From the NCBI GenBank assembly GCA_035967975.1, contig JAWQFQ010000012.1, positions 1 to 64,000 of the forward strand: a stretch of 64,000 nt of DNA. The letters are read 5' to 3'. Shown piece after piece: positions 1 to 9,376 of this stretch (positions are counted from its first letter, which is position 1; each line of letters starts with the position of its first letter). The position numbers and the translations under genes were made by a program. The stretch is from Scytonema sp035967975 (GTDB lineage: Bacteria > Cyanobacteriota > Cyanobacteriia > Cyanobacteriales > Nostocaceae). The notes under the pieces were generated by a model. That model saw only the letters and a list, made by a program, of their open reading frames with translations. It made no database searches and was not told the DNA's origin.

Positions 1-59
1 TAGATTTTTTTGTTTACAAGAATTCAAAAACATCCCGCAATTATGCAACGCCAATTTTT

Positions 60-1304
60 TTACTTTTCATTGGTGGCTTTAATTGGCGTTCCTGGCTTTA
101 GTTGCGATTCTACAGGTGGCAGTATAATTTGTTCGCCAGCACGCAAACCAGAGGTGACTTCTACGTTCATTAATCCCTCCAATCCTAAGTTAATAGTTCT
201 TTTCTGAGCTTGATTTTGACTGTCTCGAACCCATACAAAAGGATGTGATTCAGAGCGCTGAATAGCTTCGGTGTTTAAAACTACTACATTCTGCCTTTGC
301 TGCAAAATAATCTCGACATTGACTCGACTACCAGGAAGCAGTGTACGAGTAGGGGTATCAAGCTGAACCGTTGCGGGTACTGTTGGTTGATTTGATTGAT
401 TTTGACCTCCGCCTTCCTGTTTTTGAGCTTCCGCTGTGAGTGCTTGAGGATACAGACTTTGCACACGTCCAGTGAATGTCTTGGCATTAGGACCGATCGC
501 ATTAACACGGACACGTTGGTTAACTTGGACTTGAGATGCGTTAAGAGTAGAAAGCTGGAGTTTCACTAGTACTTTGCTTGGGTCGCCCAAGGTGAGCAAG
601 TTGGTACGCAGCTCTACCCCATCACCATCTTCGACATTGACACCCAATACTACGCCTTTCATTGGTGCAGTTACGATATTATCTTGGAGCTGCTGCTTAA
701 TCAGTTGACGCTCCAATTGCAGGCTTTGAATTTTCAGAGCAGCTGTACGTGCTTCTGTCTGAGCGTCTCGAAGCGCAGCTCTAGCTACGCGTACTGCGTC
801 TTCCTGCGATTGGGCTTGTTGTAGTGCAATAGCTCCATCTCTCACTAAGGGAGTCAGCCTCTGAAGTTGCCGTTCTTCAGCTCTTAACCGCTCTTGGGCT
901 TCGATAATTTTATCGCGACTGCGTTCTAGGTTGAGTTTTTCTTGCTGAATTTGCAACTGCTGATTGGCGATCGCAATTTTTCGCTCAGGGTAGCGCAAGG
1001 TGAGTAGAACTTGACCAGGTTTAACACTGTCACCAGGTTTTACCATTACCTGTTCCACTGCGCCCTCTTTTGGTGACTTCAAAATCCGCTGTTCCCGCAG
1101 TTCAACAGTACCACTCTCGTTGATTGTTATTTCAACATTACCCCGCTCCACAGTTAGTAAGTTTACTGCTACTGGCTCAGGAGGTTGATTGAGAACTAAA
1201 AAGTATGTCAGCCAACCGCCTACACCGGCGACAGCCAAAACTCCTGACCAGGCTAGCCATCGACCTGCAATCTTGAATTTATTTTTTTCATATTTCCAGA
1301 TCAT
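60..1304 (-). CDS. HlyD/MacA-type periplasmic adaptor subunit
   Basis: A 414-residue membrane-fusion (adaptor) protein that would link an inner-membrane exporter to the outer membrane. One N-terminal membrane anchor is seen at about residues 17-38. It is followed by a barrel-sandwich (lipoyl-like) half around 60-105 (GAVEQVMVKPGDSVKPGQ), a long Glu/Gln/Arg-rich coiled coil at about 108-208, the second sandwich half (TAPMKGVVLGVNVEDGD) and a beta-barrel region. This order is the family's usual one and the length is normal. It is the last gene of the minus-strand locus that includes an ABC exporter and several glycosyltransferases, so export of the glycan or glycolipid is the likely job. DevB-like adaptors of heterocyst glycolipid exporters have the same layout, but nothing here proves that substrate. 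A partner transporter could lie just outside the window. Confidence 0.88.
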   Translation of the reverse strand: MIWKYEKNKFKIAGRWLAWSGVLAVAGVGGWLTYFLVLNQPPEPVAVNLLTVERGNVEITINESGTVELREQRILKSPKEGAVEQVMVKPGDSVKPGQVLLTLRYPERKIAIANQQLQIQQEKLNLERSRDKIIEAQERLRAEERQLQRLTPLVRDGAIALQQAQSQEDAVRVARAALRDAQTEARTAALKIQSLQLERQLIKQQLQDNIVTAPMKGVVLGVNVEDGDGVELRTNLLTLGDPSKVLVKLQLSTLNASQVQVNQRVRVNAIGPNAKTFTGRVQSLYPQALTAEAQKQEGGGQNQSNQPTVPATVQLDTPTRTLLPGSRVNVEIILQQRQNVVVLNTEAIQRSESHPFVWVRDSQNQAQKRTINLGLEGLMNVEVTSGLRAGEQIILPPVESQLKPGTPIKATNEK

Positions 1305-1351
1305 GAAACTTGTCCTAGTATGAGTTTGCAGTTAACTACGAGTGAGGACTG

Positions 1352-2548
1352 CTAATACTTGCGTAAGTCGAAAGCGACGAGACGGCTATTTTTTAGTACA
1401 CAACGAAAATTAGAGCGCAGGTAGCGATGCAGGCGATCGTAATGATACAGCCACCAAAAGGCAGGCCAACCAAAAACGATGAAGCTAGCGCCAGAGGAAC
1501 GCGATCGCTCTAGCTCGGAGATTGCGGTCTCGTCATCTGTTGGTGGTCCCCAATACTGTCCATCTCTTTCCAGGAAAGGAATAGCATGGCGATCGGCTAG
1601 GAACTGACCCCCCCACTGATTTTGGTCAACCAGAATAAATCTGTCTCCTGGGGGAATCAGTGCAGCTACCTCTTGTGCTGCGATTTCTAATCGTTCCGTC
1701 CAAGACCAATATAAATGTGGTACTAAATGGTGCATAGACTCACTTTTTCTAGCATTCAAAGCTAGCAAGCGCTCTGCTAGTTGCTGACGATAAGTTGCAT
1801 CAGCAGCACGGTCTGATTGTAGAAGGTAAGCGATCGCATCGATGGACTCAGCCAAGACAGCAAACTTTTGCCAAGGGTTATCTGATATCTGTCCTGGATG
1901 GGCGCGAATCTGGGCAAGCTCTTTTCTCAAGAAAACAATATCAAACTGCGCCGCCAGACGGAAGGACAAATTCGAGTCAATCGTATTCCATGAGTGTGGA
2001 CTATCAAACGAGCCAACTTCTGCAAGTGCAGCAGCCCGCATCATTGTAGTAGCAGTATAAATAGAACAACCGCGCCAAGCAATACACAAATCGATATATT
2101 CCAGACCGTTAACTAAGCCATCAGGCATATCTCCAGTGTCTTGTTTTTGAGGCAAGATTGTGCAATTATCATCTATGAACTCAGCTAACGCCAATGAGAA
2201 CCCAGCGCTAGGATGCTCATCCAAAGCTTCAACAGATTGGCGGATGAAGCCAGGGAGAATCAAATCGTCGTCCGGTACTATGGTTAGATATGGACTCTGA
2301 TTCACTTCAATGATGCGATTCCAATTTCTGGCAAAACCAATATTTGTTTCGTGCTTAATATATGTAATTCGCTGGTCTTGTTTGGCTAGCGATCGCACAA
2401 CCATCTCAGTATCATCATCGGAGGCATTGTCCAACACTAACAACCGTAGTTCTGGATAGTCTTGGGCTAATACACTTTCGATACAGCCCTGAAGTAACCC
2501 CGCCCGATTGTATGTAGGAATTGCAATTGTAACTTTTTCTTTATACAT
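1352..2548 (-). CDS. Glycosyltransferase family 2
   Basis: A 398-residue GT-A fold glycosyltransferase. Residues 6-48 show the GT2 nucleotide-sugar start (IAIPTYNRAGLLQGCIESVL, then LDNASDDDTE), and a PDDD metal-binding motif sits at 92-95. The C-terminal 150 residues are Trp/Tyr-rich (WPAFWWLYHYDRLHRYL) and are not recognised. It lies 47 bases upstream of the HlyD-type gene and 87 bases downstream of the GT2-GT4 fusion on the same strand, so it is probably co-transcribed. No membrane segment is obvious, so it should act on the cytoplasmic face. The sugar and acceptor cannot be read from the sequence. Confidence 0.88.
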   Translation of the reverse strand: MYKEKVTIAIPTYNRAGLLQGCIESVLAQDYPELRLLVLDNASDDDTEMVVRSLAKQDQRITYIKHETNIGFARNWNRIIEVNQSPYLTIVPDDDLILPGFIRQSVEALDEHPSAGFSLALAEFIDDNCTILPQKQDTGDMPDGLVNGLEYIDLCIAWRGCSIYTATTMMRAAALAEVGSFDSPHSWNTIDSNLSFRLAAQFDIVFLRKELAQIRAHPGQISDNPWQKFAVLAESIDAIAYLLQSDRAADATYRQQLAERLLALNARKSESMHHLVPHLYWSWTERLEIAAQEVAALIPPGDRFILVDQNQWGGQFLADRHAIPFLERDGQYWGPPTDDETAISELERSRSSGASFIVFGWPAFWWLYHYDRLHRYLRSNFRCVLKNSRLVAFDLRKY

Positions 2549-2635
2549 TTTTTATACTCGTGAATTGAAGACAGTCATAGTTATCCAGAAACTTTCTCAA
2601 ACTCTTATTTCTTCAGTGTTCGTTTTTTCCCAAAA

Positions 2636-4426
2636 TCAGCCGTATTCTTGATTAGAAATTTTGTCAAAATCATCACACATTTGTTTTGCTACACGCTCCC
2701 ATGTCCAATTTGAATGAACTCGCCGTGCTGCTTTTTGTCCCGCCACAGCAGCTTCTTGCGGGTGTTCGTACAGCCACCGCATCAGATAGCGAAGGTGTTC
2801 GTAATCAGGTTCTGCCCACAAACCGAAGTAACGGACGCGGTTTGATTCGATGCCTTGTGCGTCTACCAAATGATACTCCAATGGAAAACTATCTTCAGGA
2901 TCGAGGTACTCGGAAGGACCACTCCAGTTTGTTGCAATCAGCGGTAAACCTGTAGACATTGCTTCTAAACCGCAAAGACCAAATCCCTCTCCACGGGATG
3001 GGAGAACAAATACATTAATTTCCTGTAAAAACTTTAATAACGCCTGTTGATTCATAAAGCCGGAAATGAATGTTATACGGGGATTATTGACTTCATAAGC
3101 CGCCGCTTTTGACGAACTCTTCATCAGCAAGCGCACTGATTCTTGAGGAGAAAATTCATCTTGAAATGCACGCAGTAGGACATCTATTCCTTTTCTAGGG
3201 CTGAAGTCACCGAATGTTCCAAAAGTGAAAATTTCTGAGTGACAGCGGTTAAGTAAAGGAAACTGTTGTGTATCAACTCCGTGGTGCAGAACCTTCATCG
3301 GAACACGAACACCACATTTTAAAAAGCTCTCCACATTCTGCTGACAAGGGACATATTGTAATGTTACAGTTTTATTAATTTCCTCAACAAAATGTTTAGG
3401 AACTAAAGTAGATTCCCACATACAATAATTAACAATGCGATCGCATAGCAGTACACTGGGACAAACAGCATAGTGATAGTAAAAGCCAATTCTACTCCAA
3501 CGATCCAGAGGTTTGAAAAATTCTTCAAAGCCTCTTGGGGCTTGGTTTTTTGTTGGTGCAATTGTAATATTAACACCTTGATTGGCAACAGCTTTCAACA
3601 GTTGACGCCCTACAGAACCATAGCCTTCATTTGGACGAAGGATGGAGTGCCAGATTAATTCCCTGCGTCCTTCTTGCCAAGTACTGCAATCAAAAGGAGC
3701 AATTTCAGCAGCATCAAGTCTTAAATCATGTTGAGCAGCTTCCCCTGCATTGGCTAGTCTCTGCTGATGATTCCAATAGACTTTTTCCCATTCTTGCCAA
3801 CAATCCCCTGCTGAAATGCTGTTTTGATGCCAGTGATGAGATGCGATCGCCACTGGAATATGCCGAAGTAAATGCACCTGACTCATTCGCAGCCACAAAT
3901 CCCAATCTTCATAGGCTTGTAACGATGAGTCAAAGCCCCCTACTTCAAGGGCGGTACTTCTTCTATGCATCACATCAGTGGCAAAGATGTAATTTCCATA
4001 ACTCAACAGTGTACCATCATAGTCAAATGAGTAAGCGACTGGGGATGGTGACACCCCTGCTTGTACCCATTCAGAGTCACCGTAAACCAGGCTGACATCC
4101 GAGTTTTCTCGCAAGTACTGTAAAAGCGTACTGAGATGATTCTGTTTCCATTCGTCGTCATCATCACAGTAGGCAACAAATATACCTTTGGCAGCATTCA
4201 GTCCTTCAGAACGCGCCGCACCTACACCACGATGCTCAGTTCGGATTATACGTATACAGGTGTGATAATATATCTCTACTGGTTCATCACTACCATCATC
4301 AATAATGATGAGTTCAAAGTCTTTCTCATCTTGCAGCAAAACAGAATCTACAGCCCTTTGTAGGCTTGAATGTCTGTTGTATGTGCAAATAATGACACTG
4401 ATGGTAGGGCAAGTAGAGTGACTCAT
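2636..4426 (-). CDS. Two-domain glycosyltransferase, GT2 plus GT4
   Basis: A 596-residue fusion of two glycosyltransferases. The N-terminal GT2 domain (about 8-220) has VIICTYNRHSSLQRAVDSVL, IIDDGSD and the acidic CDDDDEW motif at 87-93. The C-terminal GT-B/GT4 domain (about 260-580) has FGDFSPRKGIDVLLRAF and the GT4 donor-site signature around 478-500 (PSRGEGFGLCGLEAMSTGLP). Two catalytic domains in one chain suggest two successive sugar additions to one acceptor. It sits 15 bases downstream of the next gene in transcription order, which supports one operon. Donor specificity is unknown. Confidence 0.88.
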   Translation of the reverse strand: MSHSTCPTISVIICTYNRHSSLQRAVDSVLLQDEKDFELIIIDDGSDEPVEIYYHTCIRIIRTEHRGVGAARSEGLNAAKGIFVAYCDDDDEWKQNHLSTLLQYLRENSDVSLVYGDSEWVQAGVSPSPVAYSFDYDGTLLSYGNYIFATDVMHRRSTALEVGGFDSSLQAYEDWDLWLRMSQVHLLRHIPVAIASHHWHQNSISAGDCWQEWEKVYWNHQQRLANAGEAAQHDLRLDAAEIAPFDCSTWQEGRRELIWHSILRPNEGYGSVGRQLLKAVANQGVNITIAPTKNQAPRGFEEFFKPLDRWSRIGFYYHYAVCPSVLLCDRIVNYCMWESTLVPKHFVEEINKTVTLQYVPCQQNVESFLKCGVRVPMKVLHHGVDTQQFPLLNRCHSEIFTFGTFGDFSPRKGIDVLLRAFQDEFSPQESVRLLMKSSSKAAAYEVNNPRITFISGFMNQQALLKFLQEINVFVLPSRGEGFGLCGLEAMSTGLPLIATNWSGPSEYLDPEDSFPLEYHLVDAQGIESNRVRYFGLWAEPDYEHLRYLMRWLYEHPQEAAVAGQKAARRVHSNWTWERVAKQMCDDFDKISNQEYG

Positions 4427-4441
4427 CGAAAATCTTCCTCC

Positions 4442-5626
4442 TTAAATTATGCGCTTGAGGAGTTGGTTTAGTACTTTACGAGCATCGAAATATTCTTCAG
4501 CAATTTCTCTAGCTGCTTGACAGTGGAACTTGTAACGGCTGTTAATTTCTTCTATTCCTGTGAGTGCTTCTTCAAGTGTATTGAATGGAATAACACCATA
4601 TCTTGTATGCAACCAGTCAGAAAAACCTGTTTCTTGAACTAGTACCGGGCGACCACTGGCGAGGTAAGCAGCACTCCGCTCGCTAAACCAACCACTGCGA
4701 CTAATAACATAACCATGTTTAGCTACAGTGAACTCTGCTTTTGACTGTTGAATGTAGTGCTGATAAGTCCAAGGGTCTAAGGTCGTCTCGTGGGGATTTT
4801 GTACTACCCAACCTTGACTAGCAAGTAGCGATCGCGGTGCTGTTGGACTACCTACCGCTAACTCAAATATAGATTCGGTCTTCTGGGGTAAATCTAAGTA
4901 GGGCTGAAAAGAATCCGACTTCATACCGTAGTATTGCCCATTGTATTCACGCGCTGGGTAACTGTCCCAGAGCATGACAGTGGTAAACTTTCCTGACTCG
5001 ACTCCTGGTGTAGCAGCCCAAGCGTCTAAGAAGATGGGATGGCGTGTAGCTTGCCAAGGTAGTCCGTCATTGGGGATACTAGAGTCATCACAGTTAATAT
5101 TTTCTCCAAATGAAAAGAAAGCTGTGTGTTGCTTTGCTAAATTTAGGGCGGCGGGATCGTTTAGGTGTCGAATCTGGGTAAATACTGGATCTTTATCGAT
5201 AAATACTCGTGCTGGTATCTCCATCAACCAAGGACGTAGAGGATTTACGCCGGAGAAGTTTAAAAGAACATCAGCATGAGCGCAGATGTTGAGAATATCG
5301 TTAGAGCTCTTTCCATGCCAAGATGATGTGTGAGCATCGTAATATGCCCAGCGATCGCCTAGTCCAACTTTGGCAAAAATCCGCGTTGCAAATTGCAGCC
5401 CGTAGGTTGGATCTGTATCCATTACACCTCTAACTGGGTCATAGCAAGAGGGGTAATCGTCGCTATCCTCAACAAAGTAGACATCATGTCCTAGGCTAGC
5501 AAGACCTAGGAGGTAGTGTAAATCACTCCAAGCCATGCCACCTATAGGTCCGCGCACGATGTAACCAAGCACGATAATCCGCAGGCGGCTAAGGGATTTG
5601 GAGGTGGTTGAGGATGTGCTGGTCAT
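4442..5626 (-). CDS. Glycosyltransferase-like protein, GT-B type (paralogue 1)
   Basis: A 394-residue protein with a Rossmann-like start (LRIIVLGYIVRGPIGGMAWSD). Its C-terminal half resembles the donor lobe of CgeB-like or GT1-type glycosyltransferases: AKHGYVISRSGWFSERSAAYLASG followed by RPVLVQETGFSDWL and a short helical tail. It is clearly homologous to the next gene upstream over the whole length; both share GHDVYF/Y, a nucleotide-lobe loop with D-P-x-(F/Y) and the SGWFS-R-SA-YLA-RPV-VQ-TGFS block. The pair looks like an old tandem duplication. It is in the export locus with 15-27 base spacing, so co-transcription is likely. Substrate unknown. Confidence 0.75.
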   Translation of the reverse strand: MTSTSSTTSKSLSRLRIIVLGYIVRGPIGGMAWSDLHYLLGLASLGHDVYFVEDSDDYPSCYDPVRGVMDTDPTYGLQFATRIFAKVGLGDRWAYYDAHTSSWHGKSSNDILNICAHADVLLNFSGVNPLRPWLMEIPARVFIDKDPVFTQIRHLNDPAALNLAKQHTAFFSFGENINCDDSSIPNDGLPWQATRHPIFLDAWAATPGVESGKFTTVMLWDSYPAREYNGQYYGMKSDSFQPYLDLPQKTESIFELAVGSPTAPRSLLASQGWVVQNPHETTLDPWTYQHYIQQSKAEFTVAKHGYVISRSGWFSERSAAYLASGRPVLVQETGFSDWLHTRYGVIPFNTLEEALTGIEEINSRYKFHCQAAREIAEEYFDARKVLNQLLKRII

Positions 5627-5652
5627 AACAGTAAGAATTTTAAAGTTCAGGT

Positions 5653-6846
5653 TTATGAGTTTGTAAGTGCTGCATGAAGTAGTTGGTTGAGTACTAGATT
5701 TGAGTCAAAATACTCATGGGCGATGTTACGTGCTGCCTTTGTTTGTTGTGTATAATTTGCTTCAATTTCATGAATAGCTGCGATCGCTTCTTCTTGTGTC
5801 GTAAATGTCAAAATCCCTTCTCCTACTGGCAGAATGGCACTAAAGCCAGTATCCTGAACAACGACAGGACGAGCAGCAGCCAAGTAGCAAGCAGAACGAC
5901 AGCTAAACCAACCACTAAGCATTGCTACGTATACGTGTTTAGCTGGGGAAAGTTCACCTCGTGAGTTAGCGATAAATTTCTGATAATTTTCTGGTGTTAA
6001 TGTTGCGCTAGGTCCGTCTACCACTTTCCACCCTGCACTTTCTATCTGCGTGAGGGGAGCTTTCACACCACCTACCGCTACACAAAAAGGTACACTTGTC
6101 AATTGGGGTAAAGTCAGCAATTTTTCAAACTCACTGCCTTTGCTGTTGTATTCTACACCTTTGTAAATCAACTTACCTTTGAATGCGTTCCAAGTCATGA
6201 TTGTTGTCCACTCTCCCATCTGGGGTGGTGGAACATGGGCGACACGCTCCCACAAATCCATCACAACTGGCATCCGCGTTGTCTGCCATGTAAAATCTAT
6301 CTTAGGGATGAGGCAATCTGGGTTGTGAATGTTCTCTGCATAAGTGAAGTGTCGGTCGTGGGCTGCTACTGAATCGCACCATCGCTCGACGTTCTCTGAC
6401 CAAGGAAAGCGCTCACTGAGCATGAGTTGGTTATAGCCCGGATCGGTGTCGAGGAAGATTTTCACGCACCGCGATGAGAGGCGATCGGGTATTATGCACG
6501 CGCCACTGACGTTTAGGAATACATCAGCTGTCCGTGCTACTTCGTCGAATTCTGTCTGGCTCATACCGAAGCTGGTTGAATGTAGGTGCAGGTAATGCCA
6601 ACGCTCTTTGAGTTCTGGCGCGTACTGCTCCCAGAAATTTTTGATGTATTGTACTGAGTAGCTGGCGTCTGATGTGTAGGTTTTGTCGAGGGGATGGTAT
6701 GGCCAGCTCCAAGTGTCTTCGTGGTAGTATACGTCATGTCCTAACTGAGCTAACCCGATGACGTACTGGAGGTAATCCCACGCTACTCCACCGACGGGAT
6801 ATAAGCCGACGAGTCCTGTGACGATGATACGAAGTTGTGAAGACAT
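5653..6846 (-). CDS. Glycosyltransferase-like protein, GT-B type (paralogue 2)
   Basis: A full-length paralogue of the downstream gene. I place the start at the ATG ending at 6846, giving about 398 residues beginning MSSQLRIIVTGLVGLYP, because this matches the paralogue's N-terminus. The open frame continues upstream to 6915, but that extension lies in a dispersed repeat (ACAGAGGCGCAGAGGACACA) and looks non-coding. The conserved C-terminal block is SPAKHVYVAMLSGWFSCRSA, then RPVVVQDTGFSAIL. It is the first glycosyltransferase after a 200-base gap below the ABC exporter gene, so it may have its own promoter. Confidence 0.75.
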   Translation of the reverse strand: MSSQLRIIVTGLVGLYPVGGVAWDYLQYVIGLAQLGHDVYYHEDTWSWPYHPLDKTYTSDASYSVQYIKNFWEQYAPELKERWHYLHLHSTSFGMSQTEFDEVARTADVFLNVSGACIIPDRLSSRCVKIFLDTDPGYNQLMLSERFPWSENVERWCDSVAAHDRHFTYAENIHNPDCLIPKIDFTWQTTRMPVVMDLWERVAHVPPPQMGEWTTIMTWNAFKGKLIYKGVEYNSKGSEFEKLLTLPQLTSVPFCVAVGGVKAPLTQIESAGWKVVDGPSATLTPENYQKFIANSRGELSPAKHVYVAMLSGWFSCRSACYLAAARPVVVQDTGFSAILPVGEGILTFTTQEEAIAAIHEIEANYTQQTKAARNIAHEYFDSNLVLNQLLHAALTNS

Positions 6847-6885
6847 TGGCAGGTACCTGACGTAAAGGCTAGTGTGGTTGATTTT

Positions 6886-6925
6886 TGAAATGAACCACAG
6901 AGGCGCAGAGGACACAGAGGGAGGA
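6886..6925. repeat. Dispersed cyanobacterial repeat (ACAGAGGCGCAGAG type)
   Basis: A short sequence, ACCACAGAGGCGCAGAGGAC followed by ACAGAGGGAGG, in the gap between the ABC exporter gene and the first paralogous glycosyltransferase gene. The same word, in variant form, is inside the inverted-repeat elements at 28.7 kb and 32.1 kb, so it is a multi-copy element. Its role is unknown. Confidence 0.5.
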
Positions 6926-7050
6926 ATAAAGAGGGATTTTCACGAATGGTTTAGGATTGTTATACTTTCCACAGTAATAAATTGAGATGAGTGATTTAGC
7001 ACCGAATTTATTAGCTATAAATTAAAGGCTTTTAGCTGATAGCTGATAGC

Positions 7051-8787
7051 TTATGCAGCTATTAAATTGATGAGTCGTCCGTCTTCGATTTCCATGCGTA
7101 AATCACAAATATCTAGGGTACTCAAGCGGTGGGCAATCATGAAAGTGGTGCGTCCATGTACAAGTCGTTCCATTGCTTCCATAATTGCAGTTTCGGTTTT
7201 GGTATCGACGGAACTGGTCGGTTCGTCAAGGATTAGGATGGGAGCATCTTTGAGGAAAGCGCGGGCTAGGGAAATTCGCTGACGTTCTCCTCCTGAGAGA
7301 CACATACCGCGTTCGCCGACTTGAGTTTCGTAGCCTTGTGGTAGTTTGGTGATGAAATGATGAGCGTTGGCTGCTTTGGCGGCGGCAATAATTTCGCGAT
7401 CGCTGGCATTGGGTTTAGCGTAAGCTATGTTCTCGGCAATGCTAGTTGAGAAGAGTACTGGCTCCTGTAATACGATCGCAAACTGGTTGCGGAGGTCGGC
7501 TAGCTTGTAGTCGCGTAGGTCAACGCCGTCGAGTAAGATTTGACCACTGGTGGGGTCAAAAAACCGCATGAGCAGGTTTACTAGGGTTGTTTTTCCCGCG
7601 CCGGTTTTGCCTGCAATGCCTAAGTGGGTTCCTCTTGGGATTTCAAAGGAGATGTCCTGCAAGACTCGGTTGTTATTAAAGGCGAAGGAGACGTTGTGGA
7701 AGGTGACTGCGCCTAAAGCACGAGAGATTGGTTGGGCGTTGCTGCTCTCTATTACATCTGGTGCTTGATCGAGTAGCAAGAAAGCTCGCTCAGCACTGGC
7801 TAGCGATCGCTGTAACCCTGTGACTTGATTGCCGATAGATTGCAACGGACCATATAGCTGTATAATATAAGATTCTACTACAAGGAGTTCTCCCAAAGTT
7901 AAAATCCCGGTTTGGACATGTCGCACGCCCATAAATAAAATGACTGCATACCCTATAGCAGTTATCAAGTTGATGAGGGAACTGACAAAATTCTGGATGA
8001 CAACGACGCGGATACGTATCCAAATAGCTTTGCTAAAGTTTTGGATGAAGCGTTGGCGTTCGCGTTCCTCCCGACCAAAAGCTTTGACAACCCGAACTGC
8101 TCCTAATACCTCTTGGACAACTGACATTGCTGAACTTTCAAACTTTTGATAGTCAAGCCATTGAGTACGTAAGCTACCACTTGAAATCCGTGTCACCAGG
8201 AACAAGAAGGGTGAAACTAAGAGTGCAATTAAAGCTAACTGCCAGTCAATTAGGGTAGTAACATAAAACATACCGACAAGCCACAAACTTGTAATAAATA
8301 ACGGTACAATACCGTCAATCGTTGTCCATTGGATGGCTGGAGCATCGTATTGGATGCGGTATGTAGAGTCAAATGTCCCCCTGGAATCGTGGTAAGAAAG
8401 TGAGACGCATTGAGCATGATGCAAAAGGCGAGCCCGGAAGTCCAGAACCATCTTTTCGCTGGTGTAGGTTCGCACTAACGAACTTGCTAGCCCAAGTAGT
8501 GGGCGCAGTACGGCAATGAATACCACGAAGCTGGCAGCAAATACAAGTAAAGTGGTTTTGGAACGCGTTAAAGTCGCTGGTATGAGTGCATCTAAGAACC
8601 AAGGGAGCGGTTGAGAACCGATAACGTTATCAACAACAATCTTTAACGGTAGTGGGGTAAGCAAAGCGAGTGGAGTTGATAGCAGGTCGAGTACAAAAGT
8701 ACCTACAATGTGAAACCAGTAGGGTTTTACTTGAAGTAACAACCGTCGATAGATATTCAAATCCCTAGTATACTTCGCGGTAGTCAT
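7051..8787 (-). CDS. ABC exporter, fused permease and ATPase (MsbA/HlyB-like)
   Basis: A 578-residue half-transporter. Residues 1-310 form a six-helix exporter membrane domain. Residues about 335-578 are the nucleotide-binding domain with Walker A GKTGAGKTTL near 389-398, the signature LSGGERQRIS near 495, Walker B ILILDEPTSS near 517, and the H-loop in TTFMIAHRLSTL. It should dimerise and flip a lipid-linked sugar, glycolipid or other amphiphile across the inner membrane. Its start overlaps the stop of the upstream small membrane protein by one base (TAATG), a sign of translational coupling. With glycosyltransferases and an HlyD-type adaptor in the same locus, glycan or glycolipid export is the best guess. 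Confidence 0.93.
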   Translation of the reverse strand: MTTAKYTRDLNIYRRLLLQVKPYWFHIVGTFVLDLLSTPLALLTPLPLKIVVDNVIGSQPLPWFLDALIPATLTRSKTTLLVFAASFVVFIAVLRPLLGLASSLVRTYTSEKMVLDFRARLLHHAQCVSLSYHDSRGTFDSTYRIQYDAPAIQWTTIDGIVPLFITSLWLVGMFYVTTLIDWQLALIALLVSPFLFLVTRISSGSLRTQWLDYQKFESSAMSVVQEVLGAVRVVKAFGREERERQRFIQNFSKAIWIRIRVVVIQNFVSSLINLITAIGYAVILFMGVRHVQTGILTLGELLVVESYIIQLYGPLQSIGNQVTGLQRSLASAERAFLLLDQAPDVIESSNAQPISRALGAVTFHNVSFAFNNNRVLQDISFEIPRGTHLGIAGKTGAGKTTLVNLLMRFFDPTSGQILLDGVDLRDYKLADLRNQFAIVLQEPVLFSTSIAENIAYAKPNASDREIIAAAKAANAHHFITKLPQGYETQVGERGMCLSGGERQRISLARAFLKDAPILILDEPTSSVDTKTETAIMEAMERLVHGRTTFMIAHRLSTLDICDLRMEIEDGRLINLIAA

Positions 8788-9353
8788 TATGGTTGTAATA
8801 TTGCACTTTGGGTAGCAGACTTGTTATTAGCGACTTGCATTGGCATCAGATAGACTCTTTTGGCAATCATCTCCAATACTTGGTAGAGAATGCGTCCTTG
8901 TTGTAAGTTTTGATATAGGATGACACTAGCGTTGAGCGTACCTAGGATAACTGTGACGGCTGCTATTTTTGACATTCCCAGAATAATTGCCACAATTGTG
9001 AAGAGACAATAACTCATCATAGCCATAGTGGCTAACTGTGACATCCTCAGCGCACACCGCACCCTGAGAACTCTTTTTTTACCTCCATGATTTTCAGTAC
9101 ATACTCTGAGTTGAACTTTTGACCAAATCCCCTGGTAAATCTCTAAATCCCAGTTGCTCCAGCCTTGATCTATGACAATGAAATATTTGTGGGCTAAGAG
9201 TAAATCCATCACTTTTTCGAGCAGGTTCTCTTTCTCTATTCCTGCTTCTGTCCAATAAGACAACTCGTAGCCAAAATCGCTCCAAGAAATATTTACTCTG
9301 GATGCTGGCGAATCAAGCTTGATTAAATCTGTTTGAGTTAGTGTTTGAGTCAT
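8787..9353 (-). CDS. Small two-helix membrane protein of the exporter locus
   Basis: A 188-residue protein I do not recognise. The first 100 residues are soluble and mixed alpha/beta (SDFGYELSYWTEAGIEKENL and LAHKYFIVIDQGWSNWDLEI). Two adjacent hydrophobic helices follow at about 108-145 (MSYCLFTIVAIILGM and ITAVTVILGTLNASVIL-like stretches), then a basic tail. Its stop codon overlaps the ABC exporter start by one base, and the GH-GT2 fusion gene lies 23 bases upstream. It is therefore very probably translated together with the exporter and could be an accessory subunit. No catalytic motif is visible. Confidence 0.7.
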   Translation of the reverse strand: MTQTLTQTDLIKLDSPASRVNISWSDFGYELSYWTEAGIEKENLLEKVMDLLLAHKYFIVIDQGWSNWDLEIYQGIWSKVQLRVCTENHGGKKRVLRVRCALRMSQLATMAMMSYCLFTIVAIILGMSKIAAVTVILGTLNASVILYQNLQQGRILYQVLEMIAKRVYLMPMQVANNKSATQSAILQP

Positions 9354-9376
9354 TGTCTTGAAACTTCTTCTTTTAT

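Noticed and set aside
3631..4095. A 154-codon plus-strand frame
   Set aside because: It is antisense to the GT2-GT4 fusion gene, which has clear conserved motifs.
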